The notes under the pieces: generated by a model
Seen by the model: only the letters and a program-made list of their open reading frames with translations
Database searches by the model: none
What the model was told of the DNA's origin: nothing
NCBI GenBank assembly: GCA_910588615.1
Contig: CAJUOI010000020.1
Coordinates: forward strand, 1 to 38,958
DNA from: an uncultured Christensenellaceae bacterium
GTDB taxonomy: Bacteria > Bacillota > Clostridia > Christensenellales > Borkfalkiaceae
Length of the DNA stretch: 38,958 bases
Direction: 5' to 3'
Shown: positions 29,635 through 37,291 of the stretch, in pieces
How positions within the stretch are numbered: the stretch's first letter is position 1
Layout: the number at the start of each line of letters is the position of its first letter
Translations under genes and position numbers: made by a program

Positions 29635-31677
29635 TCAGTTTTTATTCAGAGATTGCAATACGGCGGGAGGGGCTTCCTCGTAGCGGGCAAAGGTTTCGGT
29701 AAATTTGCCGCGCCCCTGCGTCATCGAGCGCAACGCCGTTGCGTAAGTCAACAGCTCCGCCTTGGGAGCTTCCGCCGTGATGATCTGCACGTCGTCCTGC
29801 GCTTCCATGCCGATGATTCTGCCCCTGCGCTTGTTCAGATCGCCCAGAACGTCGCCGACGAAGCTTTCCGGCACGCCGATTTTCAGGCGGGAGAGGGGCT
29901 CTAAAAGCACGGGCTTCGCGTTCTTTACGCCCTCGCGGAAGGCAAGTTCCGCCGCCGCCTTAAACGCCGCTTCGGAGGAGTCTACGTCGTGGTAGCTTCC
30001 GTCGTAGAGTACGGCTTTTAAACGGACGACCGGATAGCCCGCCAATACGCCGTGCGGCAGGCATTCGATCAAACCCTTTTCTACGGCGGGGATATACTGC
30101 TTGGGCACCGCGCCGCCCACGACCTCTTCGGCAAATTCAAAGTCTTTCTCCGTGGGTTCAAAGCGGATCTTACAGTGTCCGTACTGTCCGTGCCCGCCTG
30201 TCTGCTTCTTGTATTTTCCTTCGGCGGTAGCCGTTGCGCGGATGGTTTCGCGGTAGGCGATCTGCGGGGTCGAAAATTCCGCCTCCGCGCCGAATTTGCT
30301 CTTCAACTTTTTCTTGACGACGTCCAACTGGATTTCGCCCAAGCCGCCCGCAAGCGTTTCGCCCGTGTCGGGATCTTTGACGAGGGTAAAGCTCTTGTCT
30401 TCCTCGGCAAGGCGGTTCAGACCCGTAAACACCTTATCCTCCGTGCCGCGCACCTTGGCGTTTACCGCCATAAACAGGACGGGGCGGGGGAAGGCGATGG
30501 GGTCGAAGCGGACGGGGGTATCGAGCGCGGACAGCGTGTCGCCCGTGCCTGTGTTCGTAAGCTTGGAAACGGCGCCCAAATCGCCTGCGTTCAGTTCGTT
30601 CACGGCTTCGAGCTTTTTGCCGCGCACGAGGTAGAGGGAGTTGATTCGCTCCTCCGTATCGGTGTTGGTGTTGCGCACGGTCATGCCCGTTTTCAGCGTG
30701 CCGCGGCAGACGCGCAGATAGTTCATCTTACCGACGAACGCGTCGACCGCCGTCTTGAACACCTGCGCGGCGAACGCGCCGTCGCCGCAGTTGACGCCCG
30801 TTACACGGTCGGCGTTTAAGTCAAGCGCGGGAATCGGGGTGCGCTCCGCCGCTTCGGGCACGTATTTTACGATTTCGTCCATCAGGTTGATAACGCCCTT
30901 GTTGGTAAGTGCGCTGCCCGCCATAACGGGAATGATGTTGATGGAGAAGATCCCCTTGCGGATGCCGTGAATGGTGTCCTCGCGCGAAAGCATTCCGTCC
31001 TCGAAGTACTTTTCGAGCAGCACGTCGTCGTTTTCCGCCGCCGTCTCCATCAGCGTAAAGAACATCGCTTCCAGATCGCGCCTGTATTCTTCGGGTACGG
31101 GGATTTCTTCGGCGCCCGCATTCGAAAACCGATACGCTTTTCCCGTCAGCGCGTTGGCAACGCCTACCATCTTATTCCCCTCCATAATGGGAATCTGAAT
31201 GGGAGCGATTTTATTTTTGTATTTTTCCTGCAACGCAAGCACCGTTTTCTGATAGTCGGCGTTTTCCTTGTCCATGCCGTTGATAAAAACGACGAGCGGC
31301 TTTTTCGCGTGCAGACAGCGGTTGATCGCTTTCTCCGCACCTACGGTTACCGTACCGCCGGCTCCCGTTACAACGAGCGCCGCGCCGCACGCGCGCATCG
31401 CCTCGTCGAATTCGCCCTCGAAGTCGTAAAAGCCGGGGACGTCGATAAGATTGAGCTTGACGCCCTTCCAGTTCGTGTACGAAAGGGAGAGGGAAATGCT
31501 CATCTTGCGCGCGATTTCTTGCTCGTCGAAGTCGGATACGGTGGTGCCGCTCTCCACCTTTCCCATACGCTCGATCGAGCCGCCGTTAAAGAGAATCGCC
31601 TCCGTAAGCGTCGTCTTACCCTCGCCGCTGTGTCCCACGATTGCGATATTGCGAATGTCGTTTGCCGTAATTGCCAT
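29635..31677 (-). CDS. elongation factor G-like GTPase (EF-G2 type) lacking the catalytic histidine
   Basis: A 680-residue translational GTPase with the EF-G domain order: G domain, domain II, and domains III-V with GLGEIQLDVV, GGHGQYGHCKIRFEP and IGMEAQDD. It differs from canonical EF-G at key points. The P-loop reads GHSGEGKT (15-22); the switch II motif is DVPGFYDF, with Phe83 where EF-G has the catalytic His of DTPGH; and the G4 motif is NGMD (133-136), not NKMD. This pattern fits the EF-G-like paralogues found beside normal EF-G in many Firmicutes and Actinobacteria, of uncertain role. A GGGG site lies 9 bases before the ATG. It is transcribed alone. Confidence 0.9.
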   Translation of the reverse strand: MAITANDIRNIAIVGHSGEGKTTLTEAILFNGGSIERMGKVESGTTVSDFDEQEIARKMSISLSLSYTNWKGVKLNLIDVPGFYDFEGEFDEAMRACGAALVVTGAGGTVTVGAEKAINRCLHAKKPLVVFINGMDKENADYQKTVLALQEKYKNKIAPIQIPIMEGNKMVGVANALTGKAYRFSNAGAEEIPVPEEYRRDLEAMFFTLMETAAENDDVLLEKYFEDGMLSREDTIHGIRKGIFSINIIPVMAGSALTNKGVINLMDEIVKYVPEAAERTPIPALDLNADRVTGVNCGDGAFAAQVFKTAVDAFVGKMNYLRVCRGTLKTGMTVRNTNTDTEERINSLYLVRGKKLEAVNELNAGDLGAVSKLTNTGTGDTLSALDTPVRFDPIAFPRPVLFMAVNAKVRGTEDKVFTGLNRLAEEDKSFTLVKDPDTGETLAGGLGEIQLDVVKKKLKSKFGAEAEFSTPQIAYRETIRATATAEGKYKKQTGGHGQYGHCKIRFEPTEKDFEFAEEVVGGAVPKQYIPAVEKGLIECLPHGVLAGYPVVRLKAVLYDGSYHDVDSSEAAFKAAAELAFREGVKNAKPVLLEPLSRLKIGVPESFVGDVLGDLNKRRGRIIGMEAQDDVQIITAEAPKAELLTYATALRSMTQGRGKFTETFARYEEAPPAVLQSLNKN

Positions 31678-31733
31678 AATTTTTACCCCTTTTGCTGCAC
31701 TTTGCCGAAAAGGCTGCGCAAGCTGTTTCTTCC

Positions 31734-31761
31734 ATTATAACGGATATTTTAAAAAAATCAA
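31734..31761 (-). promoter_or_regulatory. promoter of the EF-G-like gene
   Basis: TTGATT (31761-31756) and TATAAT (31739-31734) are 16 bases apart on the minus strand. Confidence 0.6.
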
Positions 31762-31832
31762 TAGTAAACGAAAAAATAATTGTCTAAAATTTGCATTTTT
31801 TGTTAATTTCGAGTAGTTTTTTTCGAAAAAGA

Positions 31833-31858
31833 AAGGCGTCCCCGTTCGGGGGCGCCTT
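31833..31858 (-). terminator. terminator of spoIIE
   Basis: A GGCG-CCCC stem around a TT(CG) loop (arms 31833-31844 and 31847-31858, one mismatch) is followed on the minus strand by TTTCTTTTT. Confidence 0.8.
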
Positions 31859-31871
31859 CGTTTTTATACGG

Positions 31872-34157
31872 TTACGCGGTTTTCATCAGCTTTACGGCAA
31901 CCACGGTCATATCGTCCTCGGCGGAACCTCCGTAACGTTTGAGGGCGTCGGAGAGGATGTCCTCGGCAAGCGACTGCGGATTCAGGGGGCGCAGGGCGCT
32001 GAGATAGGCGATGAAATCGCTCGTCGAGCCGTACGCGGAGGTGATGCCGTCGCTCGTGAACAGCAGGAAATCGTTTTCCTTCATGGTTACGCGCAGGGTG
32101 GCGGGGTGCACTGCGTCGAGCATACCGATTGGCAGCGATTCGCCTTCGAGCACGCGCAGCTCCTCCCCCGAGAGCAGATAGGCGGCGGGCGAACCGATTT
32201 TCACGATGTCCGCGCAGCCCGTGTCAAGGTTGACGGCTGCGAGGTCGAGGCAGGCGAAGCGCTCTTCCGACGAAAAAGAAATCAGCCTGTTTACCGTGGT
32301 CAGCACGGTATCCGATGGCATTTTCGCCTTGTAGAAGCTCTCGAACAGCGACAGCGTACGGTCGGATACCTCCCGCGCGTTATCGCCGCTGCCCATGCCG
32401 TCGGAAAGGGCGACGAGGAAACGCCGTTCGTCGATTTTCAGAACGGAGTGCGTGTCTCCGCTTGCAAACTGCCCGTCTTTGGGGCGGGACGCCACGCCGA
32501 ACGCGGCGTCGAAATTCGCCTTCCGTTTTAACACGTAGCACGCCATCCCCGCGTTCAGCGGTATTTTTTCCGCAAGGGAGAGGGGAACGTTCAGCGCCCT
32601 GCCCGCAATGGAGAGCACTTTTTTCGTCTCCACGGTTTCGGCAAGCGTAACGTTGGCGGTGAAATTGCTCCCTTCGCCGTACAAAAAGATTTCCGTGGCA
32701 ATCAGCCCCGCGGCTGCAAAGGCGTTCGAAAGCGCGCGCTCACCCCCCGAAAAGGTAAATTCTTCGCTCTGCTCCAAGGCGATGTCCTTTAAAATTTCGC
32801 TTACCCCGTGCGCCTGTTCGGCAAGCAGCCGCCTGCCTTCGCGCGCCGCCTCCACGTCGGCAAGCGTGCGGCGGTATTGCGCCAGCAGCTTATTCAGGGC
32901 GAACATCAGACCCGCCGAGTTGGTGCAGTTCGAGGCGACGTCCTGCGGCAGATCGATCAGGTTGACCCGTCCCTTTGCCTTGCCTACCGCAATCAGCTTG
33001 TCCATGCCGTAGAACACGCCCGCTTTTTCGCAGCGCGCGCGACGCGGGCAGTCCTTGCAGAGCGTACCCGTCAGCTTCTCTTTCAAGCGGTTGCGCCCGT
33101 CCACGGGGCTGTCGTCAAGCTCGAACGCCGTTTCGATTTCGCGGAAGAGGGCGCTCGCTTCATAGAGCCGTTCGCCCACGGCGCGGCGGTTGCGGTTGAT
33201 GGCGATGCGCGGCAATGTGCGCTCGCGGTAAAAAAGCAGCGACCGGTTGAGCTTTGCGTAACATTTTTCCGGGACGGAAATGACGACGATCGCGGGAAGG
33301 ATGCAGGAGACGAGGGTAAGCGCGATTTCGAGCGGGCTCTTCAGATACAGTCCGTTCAGCGCCTCCGCGCCGACTGCGAGCGTGGTTACCGCAAGCGACG
33401 AGGTGATTCTGCCGTACGGAATAAACAGCAGCGCCGCCGAGGAAAGAATCGCAAACGCCGCTACGGGCAGCGCACTATTCGTTGCGATCGCGAGGGGAAG
33501 GGATAGGACGATCGCCGCGGGCAGGGCGGAGGCGTTTTTTAAGAGGACGACGGCAAAGAGCATACACCAGAGCGCGATTGCGCCGTATACGGGCACGGGA
33601 AGCGCCCCTAACAGTCCCAGTCCCGCAAACACGCACATCAAACAAATTTCGGCGATTCTGCCCGAAGACAGACGGCAACGGAATGCGCGAAAAAGGAGAG
33701 CGTTCAGCCCGCCCTCGAACAGCATACAGAGCACGAGAAGGAATACCGCGAGCACCGTCTTTTGCAGTACGGGCATGACGGGAAAGACCGCGTATCCCGA
33801 ATGCGGAAACAGAAAGATAAACGGAAGCTGGCAGAGTGCGGCGTAAATAATGCGTTCGAAGCCCACGCGCCGCGCAAAACGGCGGTAGAGCGCGTAGACG
33901 AGTGTGAGAAAAGCAACCTGCACCGCGCACGAAAGGGCGGCGCCCCAGGAGAAGGAAACGAGCGAGGACAAAAGGTATTCCCCGCCCGCAAGAAAGGGAT
34001 CGAAGCCTGCCGAAAGAGCGGCGTAATAGAGGGCGAACGCCACGGGCTCCCGCTTGGGCAGGGCAAAGTTGAAAAGCGCCATCGCCGCGGCAAGGGCAAG
34101 GTGGACGAATATTTTTTTCGGGGAAATTTTCCGTACGCGGAATTTCGGCTTTTTCAT
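31872..34157 (-). CDS. spoIIE: stage II sporulation protein E (PP2C phosphatase)
   Basis: A 761-residue SpoIIE, the membrane-bound serine phosphatase that dephosphorylates SpoIIAA and so activates sigma F in the forespore. The N-terminal ~310 residues contain about ten hydrophobic segments. A regulatory region follows, with a conserved LCKDCPRRARCEK cysteine cluster. The C-terminal ~210 residues are the PP2C domain, with LSDGMGSGDNA, FTSDGITSA and AEDDMTVVAVKL carrying the metal-binding aspartates. Full length and intact motifs suggest a functional gene. The ATG at 34157 is the first good start but lacks a ribosome site; the longer frame from 34268 is unlikely. Possible Spo0A boxes lie upstream. 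Confidence 0.93.
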   Translation of the reverse strand: MKKPKFRVRKISPKKIFVHLALAAAMALFNFALPKREPVAFALYYAALSAGFDPFLAGGEYLLSSLVSFSWGAALSCAVQVAFLTLVYALYRRFARRVGFERIIYAALCQLPFIFLFPHSGYAVFPVMPVLQKTVLAVFLLVLCMLFEGGLNALLFRAFRCRLSSGRIAEICLMCVFAGLGLLGALPVPVYGAIALWCMLFAVVLLKNASALPAAIVLSLPLAIATNSALPVAAFAILSSAALLFIPYGRITSSLAVTTLAVGAEALNGLYLKSPLEIALTLVSCILPAIVVISVPEKCYAKLNRSLLFYRERTLPRIAINRNRRAVGERLYEASALFREIETAFELDDSPVDGRNRLKEKLTGTLCKDCPRRARCEKAGVFYGMDKLIAVGKAKGRVNLIDLPQDVASNCTNSAGLMFALNKLLAQYRRTLADVEAAREGRRLLAEQAHGVSEILKDIALEQSEEFTFSGGERALSNAFAAAGLIATEIFLYGEGSNFTANVTLAETVETKKVLSIAGRALNVPLSLAEKIPLNAGMACYVLKRKANFDAAFGVASRPKDGQFASGDTHSVLKIDERRFLVALSDGMGSGDNAREVSDRTLSLFESFYKAKMPSDTVLTTVNRLISFSSEERFACLDLAAVNLDTGCADIVKIGSPAAYLLSGEELRVLEGESLPIGMLDAVHPATLRVTMKENDFLLFTSDGITSAYGSTSDFIAYLSALRPLNPQSLAEDILSDALKRYGGSAEDDMTVVAVKLMKTA

Positions 34158-34164
34158 AGCTTCG

Positions 34165-34236
34165 ATTATAGAAAATAAAGGAGGTCGAACGCATGGAAAT
34201 TCCGTCTTTGTTTGTCGAAACTTTGTGTTTGTCGAT
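34165..34236 (-). promoter_or_regulatory. putative spoIIE promoter with Spo0A-box-like sites
   Basis: A TATAAT (34170-34165) lies directly before the spoIIE ATG, with no good -35. Upstream are TGTCGAA (34213-34219, perfect 0A box), TGTCGAT (34230-34236) and GGTCGAA (34183-34189), each written on the plus strand. In known spore formers Spo0A activates spoIIE. The predicted start leaves almost no leader, so this is tentative. Confidence 0.4.
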
Positions 34237-34266
34237 CGGAGCGGGGCGGAATAACAGAGGGGCGGC

Positions 34267-34294
34267 AAAAAAATAAGCCCTCGTGCGAGGGCTT
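34267..34294 (-). terminator. terminator of lgt
   Basis: AAGCCCTC (34275-34282) and GAGGGCTT (34287-34294) pair around a GTGC loop, followed on the minus strand by seven Ts. Confidence 0.85.
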
Positions 34295-34298
34295 GACG

Positions 34299-35144
34299 TC
34301 ATGCGTTTTCTTCTTTTTGTTTTTTCGGTTTTCTCGGTTTCGGCTCCCGCTCTTTCAGCACGCCGTACTTGCGCAGCACGCGCAACAGGATAACGGCGTA
34401 GCAAATAAGGAATATGAAAAACGAGATATATTGCGAGGTGGACATACCGCCGAAGCCGCCGCGCGCTGCGTCCGCGCGGAAAAATTCGAGGATAAAGCGT
34501 GCCGCGGCATACGATAGCGCGTACGTGATTGCGGTATTTCCCGACTTTTCCGTCTTCCAGAACAGCGCTTCGCAGACGGCGAAAATTACGATAAGGTACA
34601 TGACCTCGATCAGCTGCGTGGGCAAAAGTTTTACGCCGAGCGGCGTGCCGGTATCGGCGGCGGTTTCGTAAATCACGTAAAACGGTCCCGTCGTCTCTCT
34701 TCCGAAGCAGCAGCCCGAGAACAGACAGCCGACCCGACCGAACGAGTGTCCGAGCGCCGTTCCGGGAGCGTAGACGTCGGCAAGCTGCGCAAAAGGTTGT
34801 TTAAACGCCTTGCAGTAAATAAACAGTCCGAGCGCGCCGCCGATCAGCCCGCCATAGAACACGAATCCGCCCTGTAAAATTTCCGCGAAAGGGAAACGCC
34901 CCTGCGTGCGGGTAAATTCGATAATGGTGGGAATAGCTGTGATCACCGCAAGAAGTTTTGCCCCGACGACGCCGCCGATGGCGGCAAATACTGCCGACAC
35001 CGTCATGTCGACGCCCGAAATTTTATATTTTCGCTTTTTCGGAATGGAAATCGCGATAGCGATCGCAAACCCGACGACGAACAGGATCCCGTAAAAGGGG
35101 ATCGTTTTTCCGAAAAGCTTAAATCCGTAAGTTTTGATAACCAT
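34299..35144 (-). CDS. lgt: prolipoprotein diacylglyceryl transferase
   Basis: A 281-residue integral membrane enzyme that adds diacylglycerol to the lipobox cysteine of prelipoproteins, such as the lipoprotein encoded at 24114-25811. It has about seven membrane segments, the N-terminal PFYGILFVVGF, a GGLIGG turn, and the signature HSFGRVGCLFSGCCFG (133-148) with the conserved Arg137. The cysteine-rich form of this signature is common in Clostridia. CGGAG lies 6 bases before the ATG at 35144; a longer frame reaching 35465 covers the terminator-like hairpin and the next gene and is rejected. The tail is lysine-rich. Confidence 0.92.
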   Translation of the reverse strand: MVIKTYGFKLFGKTIPFYGILFVVGFAIAIAISIPKKRKYKISGVDMTVSAVFAAIGGVVGAKLLAVITAIPTIIEFTRTQGRFPFAEILQGGFVFYGGLIGGALGLFIYCKAFKQPFAQLADVYAPGTALGHSFGRVGCLFSGCCFGRETTGPFYVIYETAADTGTPLGVKLLPTQLIEVMYLIVIFAVCEALFWKTEKSGNTAITYALSYAAARFILEFFRADAARGGFGGMSTSQYISFFIFLICYAVILLRVLRKYGVLKEREPKPRKPKKQKEENA

Positions 35145-35163
35145 AATTTTCTCCGAAGTAGGA

Positions 35164-35194
35164 AAAGACGGACGGGAAATTCCCGCCCGTCTTT
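35164..35194 (-). terminator. hairpin between the small membrane protein gene and lgt
   Basis: AAAGACGG.CGGG and CCCG.CCGTCTTT pair closely, followed on the minus strand by TTTTCC. The short T-tail suggests partial termination, letting some transcripts continue into lgt. Confidence 0.55.
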
Positions 35195-35218
35195 CGGTTT
35201 GCGATATTATCTCTAAAA

Positions 35219-35512
35219 TCAGAAGATAAACGCAGGTACGGCCGAGAGCGAATCGGCTGCGTCTTGAATTGCGCAAAGTGCGCAAATCGTACAGCTGATC
35301 GAAAGGGCGCCCGATACGACCATACCGATGATACCGCAGACGAGACCTGCAATGGCCAGACCTCTCTTGTCGGAGTTTTTCATCGAAAGTGCAGAAAGAA
35401 TCGTACCGACGAGGGAGAGCACGAAGGGCAAAATACCAACCCAGCTCAGCCAGCCGATGCTGCAACCCAAAATCAGACCGATGAGGGAAAGCACAAATCC
35501 TGCTACAACCAT
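35219..35512 (-). CDS. small DUF4190-like membrane protein
   Basis: A 97-residue protein with three hydrophobic helices. The alternation VLSLIGLILGC, FVLSLVGTILSALSM, SDKRGLAIAGLVCGIIGMV resembles DUF4190-type small membrane proteins (role unknown). Two ATGs occur, at 35518 and 35512. The AGGAGG site is 8 bases before the second and only 2 before the first, so 35512 is used. It has a perfect consensus promoter with an extended -10, suggesting high expression, and partly terminates before lgt. Confidence 0.65.
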   Translation of the reverse strand: MVVAGFVLSLIGLILGCSIGWLSWVGILPFVLSLVGTILSALSMKNSDKRGLAIAGLVCGIIGMVVSGALSISCTICALCAIQDAADSLSAVPAFIF

Positions 35513-35561
35513 GTCCATATCCTCCTTTTAAAATTTGAGCCGTTTTTACACGCTCAACAAA

Positions 35562-35590
35562 ATTATATCACGCAAATTTCACAATGTCAA
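35562..35590 (-). promoter_or_regulatory. strong consensus promoter
   Basis: TTGACA (35590-35585), 17 bases, and TATAAT (35567-35562) with the extended TGA before it. The leader contains a TTGAGC/GCTCAA hairpin (about 35536-35558). Confidence 0.85.
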
Positions 35591-35700
35591 TAAAATACGG
35601 GGGGGGTATTTTAAGAAAATTTACAATTTTCGCATTTTTTTGAATTTTTTCGTGGATAGCCGAACGGTTGTCCGAAAGCCGAAAATTTCATTTCAAACCG

Positions 35701-35729
35701 TTTACTTTTTTTTCGGAATATGATATAAT
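35701..35729 (+). promoter_or_regulatory. promoter of nrdR-ispG-PolC-like operon
   Basis: TTTACT (35701-35706) and TATAAT (35724-35729) are 17 bases apart, with an extended TGA before the -10. No clear NrdR box was seen. Confidence 0.7.
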
Positions 35730-35766
35730 AAATTTAAGCTTGAAAAGAAGGAGATAATTTCAGAGA

Positions 35767-36228
35767 ATGCGTTGCATGTATTGTAACAGTACGGAAAGCA
35801 AGGTGATCGACTCGCGTGCCGCCGACGACGACAGGGCGATCCGCCGCCGTCGCGAATGTATGGGGTGCGGCAGACGGTTTACTACATACGAAACCATCGA
35901 GGTAACGCCCATTCTCGTTGTAAAGACGGACGGCAACCGTCAGGCGTTCGACGTGAGCAAGATCAAGCGCGGCATCGTAAAGGCGTGCGAAAAACGTCCC
36001 GTGCCCGTGGAAAAAATCGATTTGCTCGTGGACGACGTTTCGAAACGCGTATACAATTCCATGGAGCAGGAGATTTCTTCCAAGGAAATCGGTGAAATGG
36101 TTATGGAAGGGTTGAAGGCGCTGGACGAGGTCGCCTACGTGCGCTATGCTTCCGTATATCGCTCGTTCAAAGACATTTCTTCCTTTATGGCGGAATTGCA
36201 GCGCATGATGGAGAAGAAAGAGAAGTAA
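35767..36228 (+). CDS. nrdR: transcriptional repressor NrdR
   Basis: A 153-residue regulator of ribonucleotide reductase genes. The zinc ribbon uses Cys3, Cys6, Cys31 and Cys34 (MRCMYC and CMGCGRRFTTYE). The ATP-cone domain follows (about 48-138, VVKTDGNRQAFDVSKIKRGI) and senses ATP/dATP. The length is typical. AAGGAG lies 13 bases before the ATG, slightly far. It is the first gene of an operon with ispG and the PolC-like gene; no nrd genes are in the window. Confidence 0.96.
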   Translation: MRCMYCNSTESKVIDSRAADDDRAIRRRRECMGCGRRFTTYETIEVTPILVVKTDGNRQAFDVSKIKRGIVKACEKRPVPVEKIDLLVDDVSKRVYNSMEQEISSKEIGEMVMEGLKALDEVAYVRYASVYRSFKDISSFMAELQRMMEKKEK

Positions 36229-36250
36229 AGTTCAGAGCAAGGGATTTTCT

Positions 36251-37291
36251 ATGGCGAAAAAAACGGTTGCGGTGGGGGGCGTCGTTCTCGGAACGGGTAC
36301 GCCCGCCGTGCAGAGCATGACCAAAGTAAAAACGAGCGACGCGGAATCCTGCGTCGCTCAAATTCACCGTCTCGAGGGCGCGGGGTGCGATATTATCCGC
36401 GTTTCCGTCCTCGACGAAGAGGATGCGCGCGCTATCGCGCAAATCAAGGATAAAATTCATATTCCGCTCGTAGCGGATATCCATTTTTCCGCCCGCCTCG
36501 CCGTGCTTGCGGCGGAGCACGGCGCGGATAAGCTGCGCGTGAACCCCGGAAACCTCGGCGGGGAAAAAGAGGTGAAGCTGGTCGCCGACTGCGTCAGGGC
36601 GCACAAAATTCCCGTGCGCGTGGGCGCGAATACGGGCAGCATCGAAAAGGTTCTTTACGAAAAATACGGCAGAAGCGAGCGGGCGCTCGTCGAGAGCGCG
36701 CTCATGCAGGCTGCGCTCTTCGAAAAGTACGGCGTGTCCGATATCGTGCTTTCGGTAAAGGCTTCCGACGTGCCGCTTACGGTGCGTGCTTACCGCGAAG
36801 CCGCAAGACGTTCGGATCATCCGTTGCATATCGGCGTTACCGAAGCGGGCTTCGGGGATTCGGGGCTCGTCAAGGGGGCGGCGGGGATCGGTGCGTTGCT
36901 CGTTGATGGAATCGGCGACACGGTGCGCGTATCGTTAAGCGACGATCCCGTAAAGGAGGTGGAGGCGGCGCACGCTATTCTGCGGGCGTGCGGGTTGGAG
37001 CAGGACTTCGTCGAGGTCATATCCTGTCCCACCTGCGGGCGGTGCGAATACGACTGCGCGGGGCTCGCCCGCCGCGTATCCGAGCGGGTGAAGGAGGCAA
37101 AAAAGCCCTTGAAGGTCGCCGTGATGGGTTGCGTCGTTAACGGTCCGGGAGAGGCGCGCGAGTGCGATCTTGGCATTGCGGGCGGCAGGGACTTCTGCGT
37201 GATTTTTCAAAAGGGAGAGGAAAACGAGCGGGTGCGCACCGAGGACGCGGAGGGCGCGTTCTTTGCGCGGCTCGAAAAAATATTGCAATGA
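36251..37291 (+). CDS. ispG: 4-hydroxy-3-methylbut-2-enyl diphosphate synthase
   Basis: A 346-residue iron-sulfur enzyme of the MEP isoprenoid pathway, converting MEcPP to HMBPP. The TIM-barrel part has VQSMTKVKTSD, DIHFSARLA and RVNPGN. The cluster ligands are Cys259 and Cys262 (SCPTCGRC), Cys294 and Glu301 (MGCVVNGPGEA). The length fits the short bacterial form. AAGGGA lies 7 bases before the ATG, 22 bases after nrdR. Its stop overlaps the start of the next gene (ATGA), so the two are translationally coupled. Confidence 0.96.
   Translation: MAKKTVAVGGVVLGTGTPAVQSMTKVKTSDAESCVAQIHRLEGAGCDIIRVSVLDEEDARAIAQIKDKIHIPLVADIHFSARLAVLAAEHGADKLRVNPGNLGGEKEVKLVADCVRAHKIPVRVGANTGSIEKVLYEKYGRSERALVESALMQAALFEKYGVSDIVLSVKASDVPLTVRAYREAARRSDHPLHIGVTEAGFGDSGLVKGAAGIGALLVDGIGDTVRVSLSDDPVKEVEAAHAILRACGLEQDFVEVISCPTCGRCEYDCAGLARRVSERVKEAKKPLKVAVMGCVVNGPGEARECDLGIAGGRDFCVIFQKGEENERVRTEDAEGAFFARLEKILQ

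Noticed and set aside
37162..37287. Upstream extension of the PolC-like frame
   Set aside because: Lies inside ispG; the ATG at 37288 overlaps the ispG stop in the usual coupled form.
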